From positions 1,736,001 to 1,800,000 of the forward strand of contig NZ_CP017157.1 of assembly GCF_001729485.1 (NCBI RefSeq): a stretch of 64,000 nt of DNA. The letters run 5' to 3'. The notes below the pieces were generated by a model, which searched no databases, was not told the origin of the DNA, and saw only the letters and a list, made by a program, of their open reading frames with translations. Below are positions 20,081-27,956 of this stretch, one piece after another. Position numbers and translations under genes: made by a program. Source of the stretch: Streptomyces lydicus. GTDB taxonomy: Bacteria > Actinomycetota > Actinomycetes > Streptomycetales > Streptomycetaceae. Every line of letters begins with the position of its first letter. The first letter of the stretch is position 1.

Positions 20081-21300
20081 GGGGTCGGCTCCTTCGTGTG
20101 CTGAGGGGGGTGCGGGCCGCCGCCCGGGAGGTCGCGTCCGCCGCGTACGCGGTCGTCACGGCCGTGGCGTACGGCGCGGGTTCCGGAGGCCGCGCGTTCG
20201 GCCCGCTGCGGGCGTTCCGGGGCGCGCGGCACCGGCGCGACGAGCGCGGGCACCAGCCCGAGCAGGACGGACAGGGCCGGCCAGAGCGGCAGCACCGGCG
20301 TGGTGAGCGGGACGGCCGGAGGGTGCAGGGCGGCCGGGGCGTAGCCGTTGGCCCAGATCATCAGGACCGCCACGGCGACACCGGAGCCGGCGACCAGCCA
20401 GGCCCGCGGGCCCCAGCGTTCGGGGCGGTAGCGGGTGCGCAGCGAGCGGCGGCCGCCGAGCCGGAGCCCGGCCAGCGCCGCGGCCAGACCGGCCAGCAGC
20501 AGCGGCAGACCGAAGCCGCTCCCGGTGTCGCCGAGGAGGCCGTACGTGCCCGCGCAGATGCCGAGCAGCCCGCCCAGCGTGAGGACGGACGTGGTGTGCC
20601 GTACGGCGCGCGGCACCTGGGCGCTGCGGCCGTAGCCGCGGGCGTCCATGGCCGCGGCCAGTGCCACCGAGCGTTCCAGGGCGCCCTCCAGCACCGGCAG
20701 GCCGACCTGGAGGAGCGCCGTGACACCGCGGTCGGGGCGGCCGCGCAGCCGGCGGGCGGCGCGCAGCCGCTGCACGTCGGCGATCAGGTTCGGCGCGAAG
20801 GTCATGGCGACGACGACCGCCACCCCCGCCTCGTAGAGCGCGCCGGGCAGGGATTTCAGCAGACGGGAGGGGTTGGCGAGGGCGTTGGCGGCGCCGACGC
20901 AGATGAGCAGGGCGGCCAGCTTCAGCCCGTCGTAGAGCGCGAAGACCATGCCCTCGGCGGTGACCCGGCCGCCGATCCGGACGCCCTTCGCCCAGTCAGG
21001 CAGCGGCACTTCGGGAAGCGTGAGCAACGTGTGGGTGCCGGGAACGGGGGAGCCGAGGAGGAACGCGAAGACCAGCCGGATGGCGACCACGACCAGGCCG
21101 ACCTTGACGAACGCCCCGTACGAGCGGGCCCACGGCGCGTCCGTACGGCGGGCCGCGACGACATAGCCGGCCACCCCCACCAGCAGCCCCAGCAGCAGCG
21201 GGTTGGTGGTGCGGGAGGCCGCGGTGGCCAGGCCGAGCGCCCACAGCCACCAGGCGCCGGCGTGCAGCGCGGTGGAACGGGTCGCCTGCGGGGCGCTCAT
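20077..21300 (-). CDS. ecfT: ECF transporter transmembrane T component
   Basis: This 407-aa membrane protein is of the CbiQ/EcfT family. The coupling helices carry the Ala-Arg-Gly-type signatures: AARRLRG and, more clearly, AMDARGYGRSAQ. The N-terminal helices (LHAGAWWLWALGLATAAS, LLLGLLVGVAGYVVAA) and the central DGLKLAALLICVGAANALANPSRLLKSLP match the fold. It links the two ATPase domains to the S component. A non-conserved C-terminal extension of about 60 residues, rich in Arg/Pro/Gly, follows the last helix. ATG 21300 overlaps the preceding stop (ATGA). Confidence 0.88.
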   Translation of the reverse strand: MSAPQATRSTALHAGAWWLWALGLATAASRTTNPLLLGLLVGVAGYVVAARRTDAPWARSYGAFVKVGLVVVAIRLVFAFLLGSPVPGTHTLLTLPEVPLPDWAKGVRIGGRVTAEGMVFALYDGLKLAALLICVGAANALANPSRLLKSLPGALYEAGVAVVVAMTFAPNLIADVQRLRAARRLRGRPDRGVTALLQVGLPVLEGALERSVALAAAMDARGYGRSAQVPRAVRHTTSVLTLGGLLGICAGTYGLLGDTGSGFGLPLLLAGLAAALAGLRLGGRRSLRTRYRPERWGPRAWLVAGSGVAVAVLMIWANGYAPAALHPPAVPLTTPVLPLWPALSVLLGLVPALVAPVPRAPERPQRAERAASGTRAVRHGRDDRVRGGRDLPGGGPHPPQHTKEPTP

Positions 21301-21980
21301 CCGCGCCGGCGGCGTGCCTGCCAGACGGCCGCCCCACCCAGTACGACGACCGCCGCGACACCGCCGAGCAGCCCCGCGGACGGCCCGCCGTCGCCGTCCC
21401 GCTCCGAGCCGTCCGCATCCTTCGGCGCGCCCGGCTCCTTCGCCCCGTCCGCGCCGCCGACCTGGTCCGCGCAACCCGCCGCCGGATAGCCGGCGATGGC
21501 GCACAGCAGCGCGTTGGAGTCGTAGCGCAGCGGCCGGGCGACCGCGGCCAGCGCCTCGCCCGCCGAGGCGTCCTCGGACACCTGGGCGCACGCGGTCCGC
21601 GCCTTCGGCGGCCGCGCGCCGCCGGGCGCGTCCGCCGCGGTGCCGAAGTCGATGACGACGCCGATCCGCTTGCGGCCCTTCTCGGCCGGTGTGGCACGGC
21701 AGATGGCGTCGAAGTCGGCGGCGGCGCGCGGCCTGCCGGCCGCGGCGGAGTCCGCGCTGACGGTGAACCGGAAGCCCTCGACCGCGCCGTCGGCCGGCCG
21801 TACGGTGGCGGGCCCCTGGGTGGCGTACGTCCAGGAGCCGCGGTCCGAACCGTCCCAGAAGGCCCAGTAGCGGTACTCCTGCGCCCGGGCCGGACCGGCC
21901 GCCGCCAGCACGGTGACCGCGCCGGTCAGCAGCAGTGCGCCGGTGGTCCTGGTACGCCGCATCAGCCGCAACAGCCGCAT
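21297..21980 (-). CDS. SCO2322 family surface protein
   Basis: This 227-aa protein has a signal peptide (TGALLLTGAVTVLAAAGPARA), a beta-rich extracellular domain starting QEYRYWAFWDGSDRGSWTYATQGP, and a C-terminal membrane anchor (AGLLGGVAAVVVLGGAAVW) with a basic tail. This is the layout of the SCO2322 family, always seen with ECF transporter genes in streptomycetes. Cys residues at AICRATP, RTACAQ, LLCAIAG and AGCADQ may form two disulfides. It lies between the helical repeat protein and EcfT with 1- and 4-bp overlaps. A substrate-capture role outside the cell is inferred from the operon. Confidence 0.82.
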   Translation of the reverse strand: MRLLRLMRRTRTTGALLLTGAVTVLAAAGPARAQEYRYWAFWDGSDRGSWTYATQGPATVRPADGAVEGFRFTVSADSAAAGRPRAAADFDAICRATPAEKGRKRIGVVIDFGTAADAPGGARPPKARTACAQVSEDASAGEALAAVARPLRYDSNALLCAIAGYPAAGCADQVGGADGAKEPGAPKDADGSERDGDGGPSAGLLGGVAAVVVLGGAAVWQARRRRG

Positions 21981-23323
21981 CAGAGGTCGTTCTTCTTCCT
22001 GCGGCCGCTCAGCAGGAAGCCGATGCCGGCGCCGACGGCGAGCCCGACGCCGATGACCCACCAGACGTTGACGCCGCCGTCGGAGTCCCCGGCGGTGTCG
22101 GCGGCCCGGGCGTCCTTGCCGGGGGTGGTGCCGGCCGGCTCGGGACCGGTCGCGTTGAGCGCGGTCACCAGGTCGGTGCCGCCGAAGGACCGCGGGTCGG
22201 TGCCGGTGGCGTGCGCGGCGAGCACCAACTGGGCGTAGGCGGCCGGGCCGTTCTGCCGGGCCCAGGCCGACGCGTTCTTCTCCAGCCACTTCAGCGGCTG
22301 CCGCGCGGCGGAGCGGTGGCCGCCGGCCGCCAGCGCGACCACGGCATCGGCGGTGTTGCCGACGTCGGGCTGCTTCTCCTGGCCCGGCATCGCGGAGGGC
22401 AGGTGGTGCCCGTTCTTGTCGAGCTGCGCGACGAGGTACCCGGCGCCGCCCTCGGCCGCCCCCGCCCGACCGCCGTCCGACGTGCCGTCGGCCTTGCCGT
22501 CGGCCTTGCCGTCCTTGCAGCTCAGCGGCTTGACCGGGGTGTCGGCGGCACCGCCCGCCGGGGCGACGACGAAGCCCTTGCCCAGCGCTCCGGTCGCGGC
22601 GGCCGCGGTGGCGTCCGCGTTCGCCGCCGCGCCCTTGAGCTGGAAGGTGAAGGCGCCGCGCTCGCCCTCCTTGACGTCACAGCCCAGCCGGAAGGTGAGC
22701 AGCCCGTCGTACGGGGTCTTGCCGCCCTTCTTGGACGTGACCGACTCCGGCTTCGTGCCGGCCGCCGCGAGGGCGCCGATGACCACCGAGGTGGAGTTGG
22801 CGTCGCTGGGCGAGCCGGCCATCGAGCTCCAGCCGCCGTCGTCGTTCTGTACCGACTTCAGCCAGTTCACGGCCTTCCGCGCGGTCTCGTCGTGGCCGCC
22901 GAGCGCGGTCAGCGCCTGCACCGCGGCGGCCGTCTGGTTGGTGTCCCGCATCGTCCTGGCGTCACAGGGCTTGCCGGGCTCGGCCCGGAAGGCGGTGAAC
23001 GCGCCGTCCGCGCACTGCTGCCCGACCAGCCACCGCACGGCCGACGCCGCGGGCCGCACGCCCACCGTGTGCTGCGCCAGCAGCGCGAGCGACTGCCGCC
23101 AGACACCGTCGTACTGCGGGTCCTTGGTGCCGTACAGCCCCTCGGGCAGCTTCTTGGCGGAGCCGGCGGGCGCGGAATCGGCACCGTCCGCCGCGTACGC
23201 GGCCGGAGCGGCGGCCCCGCCCAGCACCGCCGCGGCCGCCAGCGCCATGGCGGCGCGGCGCGCCAGGAAGGCGACGGGGTGCGTCGAAGGGGCCTGCTGA
23301 GCCATGGGAGCCATGGGGGCCAT
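21980..23323 (-). CDS. Secreted prenyltransferase/squalene-oxidase-repeat protein, possible B12 binder
   Basis: This 447-aa protein has a signal segment (AAMALAAAAVLGGAAAPAAYA), then repeats of the alpha/alpha-barrel type (WLVGQQCADGAF, AVQALTALGG, WLKSVQNDDGGWS, AVVALAAGGH), and a C-terminal membrane helix with an RRKKN stop-transfer end. The terpene-cyclase DxDD motif is absent and the protein is exported, so catalysis is unlikely. Cobalamin-binding transcobalamin/intrinsic factor uses the same barrel fold. With a cobalamin riboswitch upstream and an ECF importer downstream, extracellular corrinoid binding is plausible but unproven. The start at 23323 has GAGAGG upstream; ATGs at 23314 and 23305 are alternatives. 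Confidence 0.78.
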   Translation of the reverse strand: MAPMAPMAQQAPSTHPVAFLARRAAMALAAAAVLGGAAAPAAYAADGADSAPAGSAKKLPEGLYGTKDPQYDGVWRQSLALLAQHTVGVRPAASAVRWLVGQQCADGAFTAFRAEPGKPCDARTMRDTNQTAAAVQALTALGGHDETARKAVNWLKSVQNDDGGWSSMAGSPSDANSTSVVIGALAAAGTKPESVTSKKGGKTPYDGLLTFRLGCDVKEGERGAFTFQLKGAAANADATAAAATGALGKGFVVAPAGGAADTPVKPLSCKDGKADGKADGTSDGGRAGAAEGGAGYLVAQLDKNGHHLPSAMPGQEKQPDVGNTADAVVALAAGGHRSAARQPLKWLEKNASAWARQNGPAAYAQLVLAAHATGTDPRSFGGTDLVTALNATGPEPAGTTPGKDARAADTAGDSDGGVNVWWVIGVGLAVGAGIGFLLSGRRKKNDL

Positions 23324-23379
23324 CGGGTGGGTGCCTCTCGGGTCGGGTCGCGGCGGTGGTGCGCAGCCGCGCTCGGCCG

Positions 23380-23690
23380 ACCGCCGCACGCCGATCCTGC
23401 GATCGGGCGCCACGGTGGCACCGGGCTCGGCTCCGCATGCCTCGACGGTGCCGCGCTCCGGTCCGTCCGTACAGACGGCGGTTCCGGTGGCGCGAGTCTT
23501 GGTCGTGCCCCGTCGGGTGCTCCGGCTCGTACGGCCGGGGCGCGCGGTGCGCGGGCGGCCGCCCTCACGGATGGGGGTGCCCCGGGTTCGAGCGAAGCCG
23601 AGAGCTTGGGGGTCAGCGCCGGATTTCCACCGGCTTCCCCCGATCAGGTACGGATGAAGTTGTCCCGCACACCTTAACCGGCGCCCTCCG
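23380..23690 (-). ncRNA. Cobalamin riboswitch
   Basis: On the minus strand, GGGGAA (23636-23641) is followed by GCCGGTGGAAATCCGGC and GCTGACCC, ending at 23609. This is the invariant core of cobalamin riboswitches. Further 3', CCGTGAGG (23563-23570) matches the next conserved piece. Between them lies a Streptomyces-type dispersed hairpin of about 40 bp. The 3' half is weaker: a GCCACC element (23414-23419) and a B12-box-like GCAGGATCGGCGTGC (23386-23400) fit loosely. The total of about 300 nt exceeds the usual about 200. It precedes the ECF operon, which it should repress when B12 is abundant. Confidence 0.78.
23571..23611. repeat. Dispersed Streptomyces hairpin element inside the riboswitch
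   Basis: The segment contains GAGCGAAGCCGAGAGCTTGG and a GGGGGTGCCCC end. This type of small repeat is common between genes in Streptomyces genomes. Here it sits between the conserved GCTGACCC and CCGTGAGG pieces of the cobalamin riboswitch, where only a few nucleotides are normally found. Confidence 0.6.
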
Positions 23691-23782
23691 GCCACTCGTC
23701 CGCGCGTACGAATCGGGCGGGTGGAGGGGAGGAGGGACGGGCGGACCGGCGGGCGGCCGCGCCCGCCGGCCGCACCCGCGTC

Positions 23783-24838
23783 TCACACCGCCCGGTACGT
23801 CGCCGGGTCGGAGCCCGGTACCCGCTCCGCGTGCCCCAGCTTCACCAGGCGCCGCAGATGTGCCTCGGCCTCCGACACGGCGATGTTCCGGGAGCCGTAG
23901 GGAATCCGGTCCCACGGGCGGTTCCACTCCATGGCCACGGCGAGCTGCCAGAGCGTGCGGGGTTCGCGGAGCAGTGCTCTCAATTTGGAGAGCCGCTCTT
24001 CATGGTGAGCGATGAGCTCGCCGACGCGCCCCTCGGCGTCGGTGAAGGCGTGCTGATGGGCCGGCAGCACCTCGGCGGGGGCGAGGCGGCCGACGCGTTC
24101 CAGGGAGTCGAGGTAGTCGCCCAACGGGTCGGTGGACTCCCTGTCGTCCGGGTCCTCGTACAGGCCGATGTGCGGGGTGATGCCGGGGAGCAGGTGATCA
24201 CCGGAGAAGAGCCGGCCCCGGCCACCGGCCGCCCCCGCCGTCTCCGGCGCCGGGTGCCGCTCCTCCAGATGCAGGCACACATGCCCCGGCGTGTGCCCCG
24301 GCGTCCAGAGGGCGCGCAGCCGGCGCCCCGGCAGGTCGAGCAGCTCGCCGGGCTCGATCCCGCGGTCCGGCAGCGCGGCCCGCCGCCCGGGCAGCCGCCG
24401 GCCGCGTCCCGCGGTACGCGCCTCGCGCAGCGGCGTCAGATGGTCCTCCGGTGCGCCCGCCGCCGTCAGCTTGGCGAGCAGGTAGTCGAGCCACCGGCCC
24501 GGTTCCGCCTCACGGGTGCGGCGGACCACCGCCGTGTCCGCGGCGTGCATCGCGATCCACGCGCCGGACGCCTCCCGCACCTTGGCGGAGAGGCCGTGGT
24601 GGTCGGGGTGGTGGTGGGTGATCAGGACACCGTGGAGGTCGGCGACGGCGTAGCCGCAGGCGGTGACCCCGGCGACCAGGGTGTCCCAGGAGTCCGGGTC
24701 GTCCCAGCCGGTGTCGATCAGCACCGGCCCGCGGTCGGTCTCCAGGAGGTGGACCAGGGTGTGGCCCAGCGGGTTGTCCGGGATGGGGACGGCGATGCTC
24801 CAGACGCCGCCTCGGTGGTCGGTCACCTGCGTGGTCAT
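23783..24838 (-). CDS. Metallo-beta-lactamase-fold hydrolase
   Basis: This 351-aa MBL-fold enzyme has the zinc motif THHHPDHHG (HxHxDH), with further ligands in TPGHTPGHVCLH, FSGDHLLP and LPAHQHAF. An insertion rich in Arg (about residues 140-160) separates the two halves, and a C-terminal winged-helix-like part (HLRRLVKLGHAERVPG) is typical of LACTB2-like proteins. It probably hydrolyses a thioester, ester or phosphodiester; the substrate is unknown. ATG 24838 is preceded by GAGAGGGGA. It is divergent from the KstR-boxed aldehyde dehydrogenase gene and may share that regulation, since the box lies about 100 bp before its start. Confidence 0.84.
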   Translation of the reverse strand: MTTQVTDHRGGVWSIAVPIPDNPLGHTLVHLLETDRGPVLIDTGWDDPDSWDTLVAGVTACGYAVADLHGVLITHHHPDHHGLSAKVREASGAWIAMHAADTAVVRRTREAEPGRWLDYLLAKLTAAGAPEDHLTPLREARTAGRGRRLPGRRAALPDRGIEPGELLDLPGRRLRALWTPGHTPGHVCLHLEERHPAPETAGAAGGRGRLFSGDHLLPGITPHIGLYEDPDDRESTDPLGDYLDSLERVGRLAPAEVLPAHQHAFTDAEGRVGELIAHHEERLSKLRALLREPRTLWQLAVAMEWNRPWDRIPYGSRNIAVSEAEAHLRRLVKLGHAERVPGSDPATYRAV

Positions 24839-24938
24839 CCCGGTCCCCTCTCGGCGCGGACACACCCACTGCGGAAACACCCTGCGGACGCCTCCCGCCC
24901 TGCCTCCGGGAACCCGCCCCACACCGCCTCACTATAAC

Positions 24939-24952
24939 TAGAACGAGTTACA
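24939..24952. promoter_or_regulatory. KstR box (exact consensus)
   Basis: TAGAACGAGTTACA fits TnnAACnnGTTnnA at every fixed position. It lies in the 312-bp gap between the MBL hydrolase and the aldehyde dehydrogenase, about 100 bp from the former start and about 200 bp from the latter. Confidence 0.7.
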
Positions 24953-25080
24953 GGGTGGCGGGAAACACCGCGCACCGTTCGGGGTGCGGGAGCCCGCCCC
25001 GAAGGGCCTCATCTCGCGCCCTGCGCCCACCCGTTGACGGCAGGCGGGTATTCGGTCCGCACCGTGGACTCCTCCCAGTG

Positions 25081-25096
25081 GAACTGGTATCAGTTC
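25081..25096. promoter_or_regulatory. Inverted repeat GAACTG-GTAT-CAGTTC
   Basis: A perfect 6-bp inverted repeat with a 4-bp spacer lies 54 bp before the aldehyde dehydrogenase ATG. Its spacing differs from a KstR box. A related GAACTGAT/ATCAGTTC repeat occurs at 29410-29434. Confidence 0.4.
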
Positions 25097-25113
25097 GGGG
25101 CAGTGAAATGTTT

Positions 25114-25128
25114 CTGATGCAACGTCAG
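25114..25128. promoter_or_regulatory. CTGAY-N5-RTCAG dyad before the aldehyde dehydrogenase
   Basis: CTGATGCAACGTCAG, extended by TTT/AAA to a 21-bp dyad (25111-25131), ends 22 bp before the start codon. It shares the pattern found before cyp125, the F420-type oxidoreductase, the FadE34-like gene and the MaoC gene. Confidence 0.5.
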
Positions 25129-25150
25129 AAAGCGTCGGGAGGCGGCAGCG

Positions 25151-26602
25151 ATGAGCGACCTCGTCGAGCACGGCAAGCTCTACATAGGCGGTGAGCTGGT
25201 CGATCCGGCCGGCCGGGACACCATCGAGGTCGTCTCGCCGCACACCGAACAGGTCATCGGCCGCGTCCCGCACGCCTCGCGGGCCGACGTCGACCGCGCG
25301 GTGGCCGCGGCCCGCGCGTCCTTCGCGTCCGGGGTGTGGGCGAACGCCCCGTTGGCGGAGCGGATCGCGGTGGTGACCCGCATCAAGGACGCCCTCGCGG
25401 CGCGCAGCGAGGAGATCGCCAGGGTCATCAGCTCCGAGAACGGCACCCCGTACACCTCGGGCGTCATGGTGCAGTCGCTGGCCTCGGTGCTGGCCTGGGA
25501 CGCGGCGCTGACGGTGGCGCGTGACTTCCCCTTCGAGGAGCGGCGGGCCGGGGTGCTGGGTCCGCTCCTCGTGCGGCGGGAACCGGTCGGCGTGGTCGCG
25601 GCCGTGGTGCCGTGGAACGTCCCGCAGTTCACCGCCGCCGCCAAGCTCGCGCCGGCCCTGCTGGCCGGCTGCTCGGTGGTGCTGAAGGTGTCGCCGGAGA
25701 CCCCGCTCGACGCCTACCTCCTGGCGGAGATCGTGACGGAGGCCGGGCTGCCGCGGGGCGTGCTGTCGATCCTGCCGGCGGACCGCGAGGTGAGCGAGTA
25801 CCTGGTCGGGCACCCGGGCGTGGACAAGGTCTCGTTCACCGGCTCGGTGGCGGCGGGCAAGCGGGTCATGGAGGTCGCGGCCCGCCACCTCACCCGGGTC
25901 ACGCTGGAACTCGGCGGCAAGTCCGCCGCGGTGATCCTGCCGGACGCGGACCTCGACGCGGCGGTGGCCGGCATCGTGCCGTTCGCCTGGATGATCAACG
26001 GTCAGGCGTGCGTGGCGCAGACCCGGATCCTCGTACCGCGCGGACGCTACGACGAGATCGCCGAACGGTTCACCGCGGCGGCCGCCGCACTCACCGTCGG
26101 CGACCCGCTGGATCCGGCCACCGAGGTCGGGCCGCTCGTCGCCCGCCGCCAGCAGCAGCGTTCGCTCGACTACATCGCCCTCGGCCAGAAGGAAGGCGCC
26201 AAGATCCTCACCGGCGGCGGCCGGCCGAAGGACCGGGCCACGGGCTGGTACGTCGAACCGACCCTCTTCGGCGAGGTGGCCAACTCCATGCGGATCGCCC
26301 GCGAGGAGATCTTCGGCCCCGTCATCTGCCTGCTGCCGTACGAGGACGAGGCGGAGGCGGTGGAGATCGCCAACGACTCCGACTACGGGCTCTCCGGTTC
26401 GGTCTGGACGGCCGACGTCGACCACGGCATCGACGTCGCACGGCAGGTGCGCACCGGTACGTACTCGGTCAACACCTTCAGCCTCGACATGCTCGGCCCG
26501 TTCGGCGGCTACAAGAACTCCGGCATCGGGCGGGAGTTCGGCCCGGAGGGCTTCGGCGAGTACCTGGAGCACAAGATGATCCATCTGCCGGCGGGGGCGT
26601 GA
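25151..26602 (+). CDS. Aldehyde dehydrogenase family protein
   Basis: This 483-aa NAD(P)-dependent aldehyde dehydrogenase shows the Rossmann-fold approach PWNVPQF, the general-base glutamate in LELGGKS, the nucleophilic Cys in NGQACVAQTR, and EEIFGPV near the C-terminus. It oxidises an aldehyde to the acid. ATG 25151 begins MSDLVEHGKLYIGGEL; upstream lie a KstR box and two further dyads. The stop overlaps the ferredoxin ATG (TGATG). In a steroid context it could finish oxidation of a side-chain aldehyde formed by the P450, but this is an inference from co-regulation. Confidence 0.9.
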   Translation: MSDLVEHGKLYIGGELVDPAGRDTIEVVSPHTEQVIGRVPHASRADVDRAVAAARASFASGVWANAPLAERIAVVTRIKDALAARSEEIARVISSENGTPYTSGVMVQSLASVLAWDAALTVARDFPFEERRAGVLGPLLVRREPVGVVAAVVPWNVPQFTAAAKLAPALLAGCSVVLKVSPETPLDAYLLAEIVTEAGLPRGVLSILPADREVSEYLVGHPGVDKVSFTGSVAAGKRVMEVAARHLTRVTLELGGKSAAVILPDADLDAAVAGIVPFAWMINGQACVAQTRILVPRGRYDEIAERFTAAAAALTVGDPLDPATEVGPLVARRQQQRSLDYIALGQKEGAKILTGGGRPKDRATGWYVEPTLFGEVANSMRIAREEIFGPVICLLPYEDEAEAVEIANDSDYGLSGSVWTADVDHGIDVARQVRTGTYSVNTFSLDMLGPFGGYKNSGIGREFGPEGFGEYLEHKMIHLPAGA

Positions 26603-26835
26603 TGGCCGACCGCTGGCGGGTGGAGGTGGACCGGAGCGTCTGCATCGGGTCGGGGATGTGCGTCGGAGCGGCGCCGGACGGCTTCCGGCTGGACACCGCC
26701 CGGCAGTCGCACCCGGTGGCCCCGGAGGCGGAGGCCACCGAGAGCGTCCTGGCGGCGGCCGAGGGATGCCCGGTGGAGGCGATCATCCTCACCGCGGCCG
26801 ACAGCGGCGAGGCGGTGTTCCCGCCGGAGGATTGA
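26602..26835 (+). CDS. [3Fe-4S] ferredoxin
   Basis: This 77-aa ferredoxin is of the type that serves bacterial P450s. The cluster Cys residues are in CIGSGMC and, near the C-terminus, GCPVEAI; the residue that would be the extra Cys of a 4Fe cluster is Ser, giving a 3Fe-4S site. Its start shares a base with the aldehyde dehydrogenase stop. No ferredoxin reductase is encoded nearby. Co-regulation by the upstream KstR box makes the CYP125-like P450 at 13424-14656 the obvious electron acceptor, although the two genes are 12 kb apart. Confidence 0.9.
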   Translation: MADRWRVEVDRSVCIGSGMCVGAAPDGFRLDTARQSHPVAPEAEATESVLAAAEGCPVEAIILTAADSGEAVFPPED

Positions 26836-26836
26836 A

Positions 26837-26873
26837 CACGGTGCGGGCCCGGTACGCACCGGGCCCCACCGTG
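26837..26873 (+). terminator. Hairpin terminator after the ferredoxin gene
   Basis: A long hairpin (CACGGTG and GGGCCCGGT pairing with ACCGGGCCC and CACCGTG, one bulged C, ACGC loop) directly follows the ferredoxin stop. It also ends the convergent SDR transcript. Confidence 0.75.
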
Positions 26874-26916
26874 CGCCGCCGCACCGCACGCGACGGCGGC
26901 ACGCCGCTCGGGCCGG

Positions 26917-27876
26917 CTACGGGCGAGGGGCCGACGAGGACCCCTCAGGGGCGGGCAACCCGAACCACACGTCGGTCAGTCGTTCCGACAACTCCCACAG
27001 GCGGCGGCCGGTTTCGGCGTCGGCCGCCGCGGGGGACAGCCGCACCCGCGTCGGTGCGCCGCGCAACTCGGCCGTGCCGTCCGGCCCGATGAACTGGCCG
27101 CCCGCCGCGTGCGGGTCGGTCGCCGCGTACAACTGCGGCAACGCCCCCTGGGCCGGGGACTGGGCGAACAGCGGATTGCCGATGCGGCCGAACACCACGC
27201 GCCACAGGCCGACCGCACTCATCTGGAGGTTGGTGGCGGTGTAGCCGGGATGGGCGAGCACGCTGCGCACCGGGCTGCCGGCCTCGGTCAGCCGCCGGTG
27301 GAGTTCCCACCCGAAGACGGCATTGGCGAACTTCGACTGGTTGTAGAAGCCCATGGGCGAGTAGCTGCGCTCGCCGGCGAGGTCGTCGAAGTGGATGCGC
27401 CCCTTCCGGTGATTGACCGAACTCACCGTGACCACGCGGGGGTCGCGCCCGGCGGCCAGCAGGTCGAGCAGCAACCCGGTGAGCGCGAAGTGGCCGAGGT
27501 GGTTGGCGGCGAACTGCACCTCGTGGCCCTGCGCACTCAGGCGCCGGGGCGGCGCCATCACGCCGGCGTTGTTGATGAGCGCGTCCAGCCCCGGCCGGTC
27601 GGTGTGCAACTCGTCGGCGAATGCCTGGACCGAGTCGAGGTCGGCCAGATCGAGGTGGCGCACCTCAAGGCTGGCGTCCGGCTGCTCCGCGGTGATCTCC
27701 GCGACCGCCCGGTGCCCCTTGCCCTCGTCGCGCACGGCGAGGATCACGTGCCCGCCCCGGCGGGCGAGTGCCCGGGTGGTCGCCAGGCCGAGACCGCTGT
27801 TGGCCCCCGTGACGACGAACACCCGCCCGGTCTGGTCCGGGATCTGCTCGACGGTCCAGCGCTGCTCCTGTGTCAT
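26917..27876 (-). CDS. Short-chain dehydrogenase/reductase (retinol-dehydrogenase-like)
   Basis: This 319-aa SDR has a cofactor motif TGANSGLG, the NNAG motif (INNAGVMAP), a catalytic Ser in VVTVSSVNH, and Tyr/Lys in YNQSKFAN. A PGYTATNLQ segment follows. The length and NNAGVMAPP are typical of the WWOX/retinol dehydrogenase-like group, which often acts on lipophilic alcohols or ketones. It is divergent from the TetR gene at 27957, with an inverted repeat between them, so that TetR protein likely controls it. ATG 27876 is chosen because the longer frame would overlap the operator region. Confidence 0.86.
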   Translation of the reverse strand: MTQEQRWTVEQIPDQTGRVFVVTGANSGLGLATTRALARRGGHVILAVRDEGKGHRAVAEITAEQPDASLEVRHLDLADLDSVQAFADELHTDRPGLDALINNAGVMAPPRRLSAQGHEVQFAANHLGHFALTGLLLDLLAAGRDPRVVTVSSVNHRKGRIHFDDLAGERSYSPMGFYNQSKFANAVFGWELHRRLTEAGSPVRSVLAHPGYTATNLQMSAVGLWRVVFGRIGNPLFAQSPAQGALPQLYAATDPHAAGGQFIGPDGTAELRGAPTRVRLSPAAADAETGRRLWELSERLTDVWFGLPAPEGSSSAPRP

Positions 27877-27896
27877 GTGGCACAGATTGCCGTTGA

Positions 27897-27911
27897 TGGC
27901 ACTTGGTGTCA
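27897..27911. promoter_or_regulatory. Probable operator for the adjacent TetR regulator
   Basis: TGGCAC-TTG-GTGTCA is a near-perfect inverted repeat (5 of 6 pairs) placed between the divergent SDR and TetR genes, 20 bp upstream of the SDR start. Confidence 0.45.
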
Positions 27912-27956
27912 ATGTGCGGCTGAGTGTCATTCGTGGCAGCGCGCTACTGTTGCCCG

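Noticed and set aside
23461..23500. GCCACCGGAACCGCC near 23475-23490 as the riboswitch B12 box
   Set aside because: It fits the consensus less well than the GCAGGAT element at 23386-23400 and would leave no room for the remaining helices; kept only as a possibility.
25081..25096. GAACTG-GTAT-CAGTTC as a KstR box
   Set aside because: The AAC and GTT halves are 8 bp apart instead of 2, so it does not fit the consensus.
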